Below, in pieces: positions 7,882 through 16,987 of a stretch of DNA of 29,063 bases. This DNA is from Lachnospiraceae bacterium (lineage in GTDB: Bacteria; Bacillota_A; Clostridia; Lachnospirales; Lachnospiraceae). Made by a program: the position numbers and the translations under genes. The DNA lies in NCBI GenBank assembly GCA_024699595.1, contig JAILPG010000199.1, positions 1 through 29,063 of the forward strand, in the 5' to 3' direction. Below the pieces are notes generated by a model. The model was not told the DNA's origin and ran no database searches. It saw only the letters and a program-made list of their open reading frames with translations. How positions within the stretch are numbered: the stretch's first letter is position 1; each line of letters opens with the position of its first letter.

Positions 7882-8952
7882 TTAATTCAGCTCAAGATAG
7901 GTGACCGTTGTATTTATGAGCGTAAGATCAAATGTGTTTCCGAAATTGGTATCGGCATAGGGAACAAGCTTTCCATCCACAAGCTGTGTATAGATTGCAT
8001 TATAATCGCTTTCCGTAAAATTGACAAAACGCGAAGTGTCCATGGGAAGTCCCACGCCGTTGTTGGCCGCACTCATAGTCACCACGTTTCCGCCGTTAAA
8101 GTTTCCCTCATAATAATCCTTGAGGCCTTCGTAAGCCGCGTTTCCAAGCTCTTTCATCGCAGAGGTCACAACTGTATCCGAATCCCTGCTCTGATCGACG
8201 TCAACGCCGATCACGCGTCCGCCTTTTTCCTCGGCTGCCTTCATTACGGAACGGTTCATCGCCCCACCGCAGGCAAATATGATCTGTGTTCCCTGATCAT
8301 ACCATGAAGCCGCAAGATTCTTCATATCCTCGCTCTCTAGAAAAGTCATACCATAACAGTAATTGATGTATACAGGAACACCGAGCTCTATCGCAGCATA
8401 ATCGGCTCCCTGTACAAATCCGTAGCCGTACCGTATGACGGGATCCTGAGGATTTCCTCCTAGGAAACCGAGGCTTGTATACCCGTCTCTTACAGCTGCA
8501 TAACCCGCAAGGAAACCGGCCTGTTCATCGGCAAAGACCACAGCCCTGGTATTGGGGCCTATGGTACTGTCCTTGTAATCTTTGTCATGAGGCACTCCGT
8601 CTATAAGGATAAAGTTAACCTTTGGATAGGATTTCTGTAGATTGAAAACAGCCTCCTCAAAGATCTCACCCGGAAGCACAACAACCTTTGCGTCATTTTT
8701 TACGGCTTTTTTTACAGCTTTAACATATGCTTCCTCAGAAGCATCCGCAGGCTGATAGTATATAAAGGACTTGCCGGTCTCTCCCGCAAATCTCTCTACC
8801 CCGTTATAGGTCCCCTGGTTAAACGAGCCGTCATTGATCGTTCCGAGATCAGTTATCATCGCTATCTCGGCCTTTTGTCCGCCGCATCCGGCAAGTATGA
8901 AGATACACAGCAAAAGGGCCATGCATACTGTATATGATCTTATTTTATTCAT
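7882..8952 (-). CDS. BMP-family nucleoside-binding lipoprotein
   Basis: A 356-residue substrate-binding lipoprotein of the Bmp/Med family (PF02608), whose studied members bind purine nucleosides for an ABC importer. The N-terminus has a signal peptide ending in a lipobox LAGC, followed by the family sequence AMITDLGTINDGSFNQGTYNG; an inner DEQAGFLAGYAA motif is also typical. I choose the ATG at 8952, with GGAAA 8-9 nt upstream; an in-frame TTG two codons earlier (8958) is the alternative. The gene overlaps the PNP stop by 8 nt. No permease or ATPase genes of the importer are in the window, so the transporter must be elsewhere or the protein is a sensor or buffer. The exact ligand is not shown by sequence. 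Confidence 0.87.
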   Translation of the reverse strand: MNKIRSYTVCMALLLCIFILAGCGGQKAEIAMITDLGTINDGSFNQGTYNGVERFAGETGKSFIYYQPADASEEAYVKAVKKAVKNDAKVVVLPGEIFEEAVFNLQKSYPKVNFILIDGVPHDKDYKDSTIGPNTRAVVFADEQAGFLAGYAAVRDGYTSLGFLGGNPQDPVIRYGYGFVQGADYAAIELGVPVYINYCYGMTFLESEDMKNLAASWYDQGTQIIFACGGAMNRSVMKAAEEKGGRVIGVDVDQSRDSDTVVTSAMKELGNAAYEGLKDYYEGNFNGGNVVTMSAANNGVGLPMDTSRFVNFTESDYNAIYTQLVDGKLVPYADTNFGNTFDLTLINTTVTYLELN

Positions 8953-9787
8953 CTGCAAGTTTTCCGATCTTTATTATGGTTCCGGTTACGAGTTTCTTAA
9001 ATAAGGGCGCACATTCCATGGCGGCCTGCTGTACTTCTTCATGGGTTAAGGGTGTCGGTGATATCCCGGCGGCCATGTTGCAGACACAGGATATCGCAAG
9101 GATACGCATTCCGCAGTGGTTGGCGCTTATTGCCTCTACAACGGTACTCATGCCCACGGCATCTGTTCCAAGCTTCTTAAGCATCTGTATCTCTGCGGGT
9201 GATTCAAAGCTCGGTCCCGTTAACTGTGCATATATGCCTTCCTTAAGATCTATCGAAAGCTCTTTTGCGGTTTCTCTTACGAGATCCTGAAGCTTTTCCT
9301 CGTACACATGACTCATATCCGGGAATCTCGTACCGAGCTCTTCAATATTCGGACCGATAAGAGGATTCGGTGCAAACAGCGAAATATGATCGGTAAGCAT
9401 CATAAGATCTCCCGCCTTAAACTCAGAGTTTATGCCTCCCGATGCATTTGTGAGAAATAAAAACTTTGCACCGAGCATATGCATGAGCCTTGTGGGAAGG
9501 ACAACGTCGGATACCTGATAACCCTCATAGAAATGTACTCTTCCCTGCATGCAGACAACGGGAACATCCTCCACATATCCGAAAACAAACTGTCCCTTGT
9601 GTCCCGGAACCGTAGAAACGGGGAAACCTTCGATATCATTATAGGATACTGTTGTCTCGACCCGCATGCTCTGGGCATAGTCTCCGAGACCCGATCCAAG
9701 TATCAATGCGACCAGGGGTTTGAAATCCGTTCTTTCCCTTACGCATTCATAACATCTTACCAGCTTTTCATACACCTTCTCTGACAT
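8945..9787 (-). CDS. punA: Purine nucleoside phosphorylase, trimeric type
   Basis: A 280-residue enzyme cleaving inosine, guanosine and deoxy forms with phosphate to base and (deoxy)ribose-1-phosphate. The trimeric PNP pattern is clear: LGSGLGDY (phosphate loop), VPGHKGQF, FYEGY, TNASGGIN, E195 in GPSFESPAEI and N237 in CVCNMAAG (base contacts). E and N at these places fit 6-oxopurine specificity. The ATG at 9787 has GGAGG at 7 nt. It begins 15 nt after the second hybrid kinase and overlaps the lipoprotein gene. Methylthioadenosine phosphorylase, a relative, is less likely because of the GPSFESPAEI and N237 residues. Confidence 0.92.
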   Translation of the reverse strand: MSEKVYEKLVRCYECVRERTDFKPLVALILGSGLGDYAQSMRVETTVSYNDIEGFPVSTVPGHKGQFVFGYVEDVPVVCMQGRVHFYEGYQVSDVVLPTRLMHMLGAKFLFLTNASGGINSEFKAGDLMMLTDHISLFAPNPLIGPNIEELGTRFPDMSHVYEEKLQDLVRETAKELSIDLKEGIYAQLTGPSFESPAEIQMLKKLGTDAVGMSTVVEAISANHCGMRILAISCVCNMAAGISPTPLTHEEVQQAAMECAPLFKKLVTGTIIKIGKLADE

Positions 9788-9802
9788 TTTTTTACCTCCG
9801 GT

Positions 9803-12595
9803 TTATTTGCTAATTTTATCTATCAGATCTTTGATCTTATCCTTTGCTTTAAAGTATTCAAACATGTCAAAATCATTCTTGATATCCTTTACCGCACTGT
9901 TAATATGGCTCTCGTAATTAAGCGCGGCGATCTCGTTAAGGAGGGCTTCGGCGTTTCTTAGATCGAATTTATCCATATACGCATGGAGCGCTTTAAGCTT
10001 TTCTTCGTCAATCTGCTCTGCTTCTGTTTCTTCCTGCTTTGTGGCATCATCTTTATTTAACAGTCCGTTTTCGGTCAGGTAATTCTCGACAAGGGTCAAC
10101 AGATTTCTGTAGGAATCTATCACATTTAACAGGTTCTGATCTATGAAAGAGCGGTCTCCTGCTTTGCCTGCCATTTCAAACTGTCTGAAGAGCTCTGAAA
10201 TGCCCAGAGCTCCGACCGAAGCAGAGCTGCTCTTTAATGCGTGAACACTTGTCGTAAACAGTGTAAGGTCATCATTTTTTGAATATTCCGGAAGTCTGTC
10301 GATCTTTTCGGCCGCTTCATTGTAATAAGTTAAGAGGATCTCATTATAGATGTCCTTGTCACCGCCTATGTTTTCTATTCCCTTATTCATGTCAAACTCA
10401 AGCGGATTCACTTTTACCTCATATTCATGAATTGCATTCTCCGATTTTTTCATTCTCTCTTCCTTCTGTCCGGTCATCATATAAGGATCTTCATAGATCA
10501 TCTTTTCTTCAGGCAGTAACTCAATGAGTATCCTTTCCAAAGCAGCGTTCTTAAGCGGCTTGGTGATACATTCATCAAAGCCCTCGGCAATGATATTTCT
10601 CCTTACGTTCCTTCCTATATCGGAGGTGATGCAGACTACGGGAATGCTGCATTTATCCATCATATCCTTTATATGCTTAAGTGTCTCCACTCCGTCCATG
10701 CCCGGCATCCTGTGGTCAAGGAATACTATGTCATAATCATTCTTTCCGATGAATTCAAGACATTTTTCACCGCTTGTTACAGGATCACAGACAATGTTAA
10801 AGCTTTCTATAAGCCCTGTCATTATCTTTAAGTTTATATGTGAATCCTCGACCAGCAGAGCCCTTGTGTTTTTACAGGTTGCGCGTGTCCTGACATCGGG
10901 CAGTCTGTGATCATCATCCTCATATACTCCGTTAAGGATCTCCGATACCACGATCGAGGATATTGGAGGCTGTATGACCTTTATTGCCCCGAAGGAATCA
11001 TTCCTTCTCTTGTGCTGTACTATCAGATATACCTTATCCTCTATACCCAGTTCTTTGATTATATCCTTGAGAGCATTATAATCCTTCATGTTTACAAACA
11101 CATGAGTATAGGCTCTGTTTATCAGTGCTTCCTTAAATGTCAGTGCAGATACGGCATATTCGGGCGAAAACGTAAGATTCTCAAATAAGGGTTTCCATAC
11201 GTTCTCATCATCACTGGCATGCAGATATATGAGGACCCGCTTGTCCGAAGGAGACTCAATATTTATCATGGGCGTATCGTCAAGGATATAGTTCTCAAAG
11301 GAAAAGCTTATCGACAGCCCTATGTCCTTAATGGATTCGATCTTAAGGCTGCCTCCCATCAGCTTTAACAGCTCCTCACAGATGGATATCTCAAGTCCCA
11401 TACCCTTTATGTCCGAATCCTGTCGGGTGTCATATTTTTTATAGGCAGAAAGAAGGGCCTCGATCTCCGCTTCCTTGAGCCCGTTGCCGGATTCTGAGAT
11501 CCTGCAGTCAAGTCTTGCCCGGTTACTGTCAGAGATCCGTTCACATCTTATATCTACACAGACTCTGTGCCTTGCATCCTGCATTAAAGAGTTGCCGAGC
11601 AGAAAGCCGAAGATCTGCCGGATCGATACCTCATCGCCGTATAAAGTGGACGGTATCTTTGAATCAACAAATGCATATGCATCCATATTGCATTTAAAAG
11701 CAATGTCTTTAAAATCCGCAAGAACAGAACTTATCATCTCATAGAAGCTGTAGCCCGAATTTTCTAGTACCCATCTTTTTGAAGCAAGTCTCGAATATAT
11801 AAGTGTATCGTTGACTATCCTGAGCAGCTGGTTTGATGCATCCCTTATGTTTTCAGCCTCTTCCTTTTCTTCCGCCGAAAGCTTCTCCTTTAAGATCAGT
11901 TCGTTCATGCCTATGATAGCATTCATCGGCACCCTGATCTCCTGTGTCATGTTTGCAAGAAACCTGGATTTGCTCAGGTCCCTGCGCTTTATTATGGCAT
12001 CATCCTTAAGGATATCATCCCTCATCCTTTCATGCATTATGGTCTGATAGATGAGGATGAACAGCGGGATAAAAACACATATGGCAAAATTCAGGTATTT
12101 ACTGGACCTTCGTAATGCCGCCTCCCTGTAAGGCCTCATTAATTCAGGATACATATACAGCATACGGATCACTGCGATATCCACCACCGAGGCTAAAACG
12201 AGCTGTATCCACATCATAACGCCTTCGATCAGATATATTATCAGTATAAGCCCCATGACCAGATAGAGGATCGCAAATGTATACACGTCTCCGTTTAACA
12301 GGCAGTGAAGAGGAAAGATCACAAGGTTTGAAAACAGGCAGAAAGCATTGACAAGCCGTCTGTATTCACCGAATTTTTTTGCAAGATACAGAAGAACCAG
12401 ACACTCAAGCAGATAGGCTGCGCTCACCATAATATTATATACGGGAAGCTTTGAAGCTATCTCATGAATGATAAGTATTATACAGCTCAGAGAAGCATAG
12501 AATATGCACAGATAAAGATTTCTCCTGCTGTTATCCGTATCATCCATGACAAAATATTTGATTATGTCTTTATACTTATCCGCTAATCTCTTCAC
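9803..12595 (-). CDS. Membrane hybrid pseudo-kinase with receiver and HPt domains
   Basis: 930 residues. Order: six or seven membrane helices (about 27-190), a HisKA-like helix (205-270), a HATPase-like domain (about 310-435), a degenerate receiver-like segment (about 453-560), an intact receiver (578-695; E583/D584, D627, T657, K679) and a C-terminal HPt (about 735-840; H785 in SVHALKSS). The H-box reads NMTQEIRVPMN: the phospho-accepting His is Gln218 (codon CAG, complement 11944-11942). The ATP site is also altered (ESGNGL for the usual DTGxGI), while a GMGLEI motif remains. So it probably cannot autophosphorylate but can receive and pass phosphate. It starts at GTG 12595, overlapping the preceding kinase gene by 20 nt; ATG 12547 is an alternative without a clear ribosome site. 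It looks like a diverged duplicate of its neighbour. Confidence 0.88.
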   Translation of the reverse strand: MKRLADKYKDIIKYFVMDDTDNSRRNLYLCIFYASLSCIILIIHEIASKLPVYNIMVSAAYLLECLVLLYLAKKFGEYRRLVNAFCLFSNLVIFPLHCLLNGDVYTFAILYLVMGLILIIYLIEGVMMWIQLVLASVVDIAVIRMLYMYPELMRPYREAALRRSSKYLNFAICVFIPLFILIYQTIMHERMRDDILKDDAIIKRRDLSKSRFLANMTQEIRVPMNAIIGMNELILKEKLSAEEKEEAENIRDASNQLLRIVNDTLIYSRLASKRWVLENSGYSFYEMISSVLADFKDIAFKCNMDAYAFVDSKIPSTLYGDEVSIRQIFGFLLGNSLMQDARHRVCVDIRCERISDSNRARLDCRISESGNGLKEAEIEALLSAYKKYDTRQDSDIKGMGLEISICEELLKLMGGSLKIESIKDIGLSISFSFENYILDDTPMINIESPSDKRVLIYLHASDDENVWKPLFENLTFSPEYAVSALTFKEALINRAYTHVFVNMKDYNALKDIIKELGIEDKVYLIVQHKRRNDSFGAIKVIQPPISSIVVSEILNGVYEDDDHRLPDVRTRATCKNTRALLVEDSHINLKIMTGLIESFNIVCDPVTSGEKCLEFIGKNDYDIVFLDHRMPGMDGVETLKHIKDMMDKCSIPVVCITSDIGRNVRRNIIAEGFDECITKPLKNAALERILIELLPEEKMIYEDPYMMTGQKEERMKKSENAIHEYEVKVNPLEFDMNKGIENIGGDKDIYNEILLTYYNEAAEKIDRLPEYSKNDDLTLFTTSVHALKSSSASVGALGISELFRQFEMAGKAGDRSFIDQNLLNVIDSYRNLLTLVENYLTENGLLNKDDATKQEETEAEQIDEEKLKALHAYMDKFDLRNAEALLNEIAALNYESHINSAVKDIKNDFDMFEYFKAKDKIKDLIDKISK

Positions 12596-14699
12596 TTGTT
12601 CTTATCAGTTCCTTCGGAAGCAGATTCCTCAATGATCTTTCAAGCTTTTCCGTATCGATGGGCTTTGCGATGAAATCATCAAAGCCGAAATTATAAAACA
12701 TCTCCCGCGCGCCCGAGACCACATTCGCTGTCAGGGCTACAACGGGTACCTCTTTGTATTTCATGTCGGGAAGCATCCTTATGGAATGAAGCGTATCCAC
12801 TCCGTCCATTTCAGGCATCATGTGATCAAGGAAGATGATGTCATAATCATTTTCCTTTATGAGACCGAGAGCTTCCATTCCTGACAGTGCCGTGGACACT
12901 TTTGCACTGTATTTCTTAAGCAGGTTCTTTGCAACGGAAAGATTTGTCATGTTGTCATCCACGACAAGGATGTTTGCATCGGGAATATACAGACCTCTTT
13001 CATCCGACAGTTTCTTTACGTATACATTGGGTTCGCCGTTTAGGACATTTGCCACATTTATCAGATGGACCGGTCGCATTATCGCATAGCTGTTCTCATT
13101 AAGTGACAGCGAGGCCGAGAGATCCGATATGATGACGAGCACGGCATCTTTTATGTTTTTTTCGATAAATTCCCTGTTTGCGATATAGTTTTCATTTGAG
13201 ATAAATAAGTGCGTATATGATCCTGATCTGAGTTCTTCGGAGAACACGCCGAAAAGCCTTGCCGGGAATACTTTTACTGAAAGGCTCTTTATTACAGCCT
13301 CAAGGTGCATGGACTGCTTTATGTTGTTTTCAAATATCAGGATATTGTATTGCCCGCCTTCGTTTACCGAGACGATCTTTTCCTCGGATTCGATCTGCTG
13401 GGGGATGACTGCCATGATTGTGGTCCCGTCACCGTATTCACTGTTTACGTTAATGTTTCCGTCAAGCTTTTCTATGATCTCCCTGCAGATATTAAGTCCT
13501 ATTCCCGCATACTCTAAGGCTACACTGTCCTTATATCTGTGATTTTTTTTCACCGGAAGGCCGGTGATCATTGCCATATCTTTCTCATCAATGCCCCTGC
13601 CTGTATCAGTAACATCAAATATGAGATCCACCTCATTATTTCTCTTGTACTCGCATCCAACCGACAGGGTTATCGATCCTTCATCCGTATTCTTGATCGA
13701 GTTGTTTAAGATATTTATTAAGATCTGCCTTAGCTTGCCCGAATCTGAATAGAGGTATCTTGGGATATCGCTTTCGATCTTGACCACAAATTCGATGCCT
13801 GAATCTGTAAGCCTTACGGATATCATGTTGATGATCTCCGTTATCAGCTCCCTCAGATCATATCTGCTGTTATACAGCACTATATCCTGATCCGAGGATT
13901 TCGAAAGATCCATCATTTCATTTGTAAGTGACAAAAGCGCCTTGCAGGAATTATAAATGCCGTACAGATTTTCCTTTACGGATTCATTAACGTCCCGGTC
14001 AAGCATCAGCTCGACATTTCCTAAGATCGCATTCATCGGAGTCCTGATATCATGCGACATATTGACAAGGAAGACATCCTGCATCCGGCTTGTCGCAATG
14101 ACATCCTCATGCACTGACATATAGACCTGCTTTTCATTCTTAAGTACTCTTTTTTTGTATACTATTGCCGCACCCGCCGTCGTGGTGACAAAAGCGATCG
14201 CAATATATACGGACATAAGCTCCTTAAGCGCCATAGGTACGATCTCCAGTGTCTTTCCCGAATAATTGTACATTCCGAATATCAGATACAGATATAAAAG
14301 AGTTTCGATCACATTGAATGAAAGCGCCCATTTTCTTGGCATCACAAGGTTGTTATAGATGAGACCGAACAGAAAATAGATGGGAATGATACACAGATAA
14401 TTTATGTAATACAAAAACAGTATCGGGAAAAACACGAAGTTTAACATCCAGGACATGATCACCGAACAGTAGAGCATATATCCGTTACGGTTAGCCTCAT
14501 AGAAGGTAAAAAGCGAAAAGACTGCTGTTGTAAAAGCGATCCCCACGGCCTTGCCGTTCTGTACGATAAGATATATCGGAATTATCGCAATAAGCAAAAT
14601 AAAGCACATCAACAGATGAGTCACGTTAAACACACGCAGCTCGTACGGAAGTTCTTTTCCGAAATATTTTGATCTGAACTCATCAAATGCTTTAAACAT
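12576..14699 (-). CDS. Membrane hybrid sensor histidine kinase with receiver
   Basis: 707 residues: six or seven membrane helices (about 25-182) and no large extracellular domain, a HisKA helix with phospho-acceptor H216 (NMSHDIRTPMN), a HATPase domain with N332/N333 (ILNNSIK), D365 (DTGRGI) and AGIGLNI at 398-404, a degenerate receiver-like segment (about 450-555), and an intact C-terminal receiver (576-695; D581/D582, D625, T657, K679). All catalytic boxes are kept, so this is the likely phosphate donor of the pair. AAGGA lies 10 nt before the ATG. It begins 13 nt after the receiver/HD-GYP gene. The membrane-embedded sensor part has no recognisable ligand domain, so the signal is unknown. 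Confidence 0.92.
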   Translation of the reverse strand: MFKAFDEFRSKYFGKELPYELRVFNVTHLLMCFILLIAIIPIYLIVQNGKAVGIAFTTAVFSLFTFYEANRNGYMLYCSVIMSWMLNFVFFPILFLYYINYLCIIPIYFLFGLIYNNLVMPRKWALSFNVIETLLYLYLIFGMYNYSGKTLEIVPMALKELMSVYIAIAFVTTTAGAAIVYKKRVLKNEKQVYMSVHEDVIATSRMQDVFLVNMSHDIRTPMNAILGNVELMLDRDVNESVKENLYGIYNSCKALLSLTNEMMDLSKSSDQDIVLYNSRYDLRELITEIINMISVRLTDSGIEFVVKIESDIPRYLYSDSGKLRQILINILNNSIKNTDEGSITLSVGCEYKRNNEVDLIFDVTDTGRGIDEKDMAMITGLPVKKNHRYKDSVALEYAGIGLNICREIIEKLDGNINVNSEYGDGTTIMAVIPQQIESEEKIVSVNEGGQYNILIFENNIKQSMHLEAVIKSLSVKVFPARLFGVFSEELRSGSYTHLFISNENYIANREFIEKNIKDAVLVIISDLSASLSLNENSYAIMRPVHLINVANVLNGEPNVYVKKLSDERGLYIPDANILVVDDNMTNLSVAKNLLKKYSAKVSTALSGMEALGLIKENDYDIIFLDHMMPEMDGVDTLHSIRMLPDMKYKEVPVVALTANVVSGAREMFYNFGFDDFIAKPIDTEKLERSLRNLLPKELIRTSEEISG

Positions 14700-14712
14700 C
14701 AGTAACTGATCC

Positions 14713-15765
14713 TTAAATCAGATTCTTTATGCTGTCGCTTGAAGACAGAAATACCTCGCAAAGATCCGGATCAAAATGCGTTCCGGCCCAGAGCTTTATC
14801 CTGTTCATGGCCTGCTCATGCGTAAGCGGTTCCTGACCCTCATTGTTATGCCTGAAATTGTCATAGCTGTTTACGACCGCAAGTATCCTTGCTTCAAACG
14901 GGATATTGGTAGACATCAGATGATCGGGATATCCCTTTCCGTCCCAGCGTTCATGATGAAATCTGCACATATTGTAGGTCAGTGATAAAAATGAGTTTTC
15001 GGATATCGCATCTATCACTCTCTTGACTGCCTGGGCTCCAAGCACCGTGTGGGCATGATTGTATTCTTTCTCCTGGAAGGTCAGATCCTCCAGATTAGCA
15101 AGACATCTGTCGGGCATGCACATTTTCCCGAGATCATGCATTTTGGAGGCATAGATTATGATCTTCAGATCCTCTTCCTTGATATTGAACCTTCCGTCAT
15201 GTCTGAGCTCGTTTAGGAAAAGCTCCATATACTTGGACACTCTTTCGCAGTGATCCGATACTATGATGGATCTGCTCGACATTAGTGACATGAACATTTC
15301 GACTATCGCAAACTCAAGCTCTACGATATTATGTACCTTTTCATTGAGGGTCTTTGAGAGTGAGTCGTTGTATTTTTTCAGCCTTCTCTCCTGCTCTATC
15401 ATCTGTACGTGCAGGTCGATCCTTTTTCTGAGTATGGCTGTTGTATAGGGCTTTGTTATATAATCCATCGCCCCGAGATTATAGCCCTCTATCTCAGTTG
15501 TCGGATCCGCATGAGCAGTCAGAAAGATAACGGGGATATCCGTAAGTCTCGGCGTATTCTTTATCTCTGAAAGCACAAAAAAGCCGTTTATATCCGGCAT
15601 ATCTATATCAAGCATGATGATATCCGGAAGATCCGGCATCTCACGTAAAAACTGAAGAGCCATGGTTCCGGTTGACATCGGTACTATTTCATAGATGTCC
15701 TCCAAGACCTTTTTGGCCATAATGAGATTCGTCATATTGTCATCAATGATCATTATCTTATACAT
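14713..15765 (-). CDS. Response regulator with receiver and HD-GYP domains
   Basis: 350 residues. Receiver (1-120): D8/D9, phospho-acceptor D53 (MLDIDMPDINGF), T83, K105 in TKPY. A coiled linker (about 118-150) leads to an HD-GYP domain (about 155-345) with H172 (HCERV), H210-D211 (MHDLGK), H237/H239, and HHERWDGKGYP at 270-280. HD-GYP domains typically hydrolyse cyclic di-GMP. Two points deviate: the acidic ligand in the usual VADxYDAL region is Asn299 (VVNSYDNF), and the RPYR stretch is missing, so activity may be lowered or changed. GAGG lies 7 nt before the ATG. It is the only candidate output of the adjacent kinases; no DNA-binding domain occurs in the cluster. Confidence 0.9.
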   Translation of the reverse strand: MYKIMIIDDNMTNLIMAKKVLEDIYEIVPMSTGTMALQFLREMPDLPDIIMLDIDMPDINGFFVLSEIKNTPRLTDIPVIFLTAHADPTTEIEGYNLGAMDYITKPYTTAILRKRIDLHVQMIEQERRLKKYNDSLSKTLNEKVHNIVELEFAIVEMFMSLMSSRSIIVSDHCERVSKYMELFLNELRHDGRFNIKEEDLKIIIYASKMHDLGKMCMPDRCLANLEDLTFQEKEYNHAHTVLGAQAVKRVIDAISENSFLSLTYNMCRFHHERWDGKGYPDHLMSTNIPFEARILAVVNSYDNFRHNNEGQEPLTHEQAMNRIKLWAGTHFDPDLCEVFLSSSDSIKNLI

Positions 15766-15777
15766 GCAAATACCTCA

Positions 15778-16983
15778 TCATCCCTGCATCAGATACTTCA
15801 TACCTTCCTTGAGTCCGTCCACGGTCAGCCTGTTCATCTTAAATATGCCCTTTACGGCAGTCTCGGCCTCTCTCCACGGAGCATTACCCGGAGCCATCTT
15901 GGGGTTTAACCATATTATCTTCTTAAAGTGTTTTTTCATGAGATTCAGCCATTCGAATCCGGACAGACCGTCGTTTGGTCCCCTGTAGTTTCCTGTCACG
16001 GAATAAAGCTCCTCCGGAGCCATTGCAGCATCTCCGACTATTATCACCTTGTAATTGTCATCCAGATTCTTAAATAACCACTCCGTCTCTATCCAGTCGC
16101 CGTTTTCGCACTCCGGCGTATTATAAAGCCTTGCGTATATGCAGTTGTGGAAATAATATGTTTTAACATCCTTAAAATGATTGGATTTGTTGACGGACTG
16201 GAATAGTTCATTTAAAAGATTGCTGTAGGGTATCATGGTGCCTCCGGAATCCATAAGAAGCAGAAGCTTTACGGTATTCTTCCTGGGCCTCTGCATCTCG
16301 ATCCTTAGATATCCGCCGTTGTTGCAGGTCTTGTTGATCGTCTCATCTATGTCAAGCTCTGTCTTTGGTATATCCAGTCTTGTCGAGTACTGTCTGAGCT
16401 TTTTAAGTGCGACCATAAACTGCCTGTTGTCAAGCACTCTGTCATTTCTGAAGTCCCGAAATCTCCGCTCTCCTATGACCTGGAACGCTGACTGGTATCC
16501 CGTCGTCCCGCCGATCCTGACGCCGCCCATATGTCCTCCGAGGTTTCCGAAGGAGGAATTGCCCATGGTACCTATCCACTGGTTGCCGCCGTTATGCTCG
16601 GATTCCTGTTCCTTCTGTCTTTCCCTGAACTTTTCAAGCACCTCTTCGTTATCGATGGGATTAGCTTCTCCCTCGATAAGGCTTTTCTCATAGTCAAGAT
16701 CCTTTGCAGCCTCAACAAAATCAGATTTATCAAGCCATTTCTTCATCTGTTCGGAAATGTCCGGAAGTTCTGATTTGATCCCCTTAAAGAACTCTTCAAA
16801 TATGAGATCATATTTGTCGTATTCATTTTCACTCTTTAAGAGGATCATCCTGGAAACATAGTAAAACTCAGTAAGGCTGTTTGCGCACAGCCCCCTGTCA
16901 AGCGCATCCATAAGGGACAGCCACTGTCCCGGAGATACGTCAAGTCCCTTATCTCTTAAAAAATAAAAATATTCGGTGAACAA
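15778..16983 (-). CDS. CoxE-like von Willebrand factor A domain protein (TTG start)
   Basis: 401 residues, cytoplasmic, no signal peptide. The N-terminal half is helical and charged with a Gly/Asn-rich stretch (about 130-163). The C-terminal vWA domain (about 238-385) has a MIDAS-like motif DSGGTM at 245-250, with Gly where the classic motif has Ser, and a later D318 (VGDAAM). Proteins of this type form pairs with MoxR ATPases and help insert metals or remodel client complexes; the client here is unknown. It starts 4 nt after the MoxR stop codon. The TTG at 16983 (AGGG about 9 nt before) gives the N-terminus MFTEYFYFLRDKGLDVS, which fits the family better than the later ATG at codon 26. Confidence 0.83.
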   Translation of the reverse strand: MFTEYFYFLRDKGLDVSPGQWLSLMDALDRGLCANSLTEFYYVSRMILLKSENEYDKYDLIFEEFFKGIKSELPDISEQMKKWLDKSDFVEAAKDLDYEKSLIEGEANPIDNEEVLEKFRERQKEQESEHNGGNQWIGTMGNSSFGNLGGHMGGVRIGGTTGYQSAFQVIGERRFRDFRNDRVLDNRQFMVALKKLRQYSTRLDIPKTELDIDETINKTCNNGGYLRIEMQRPRKNTVKLLLLMDSGGTMIPYSNLLNELFQSVNKSNHFKDVKTYYFHNCIYARLYNTPECENGDWIETEWLFKNLDDNYKVIIVGDAAMAPEELYSVTGNYRGPNDGLSGFEWLNLMKKHFKKIIWLNPKMAPGNAPWREAETAVKGIFKMNRLTVDGLKEGMKYLMQG

Positions 16984-16987
16984 TAGA

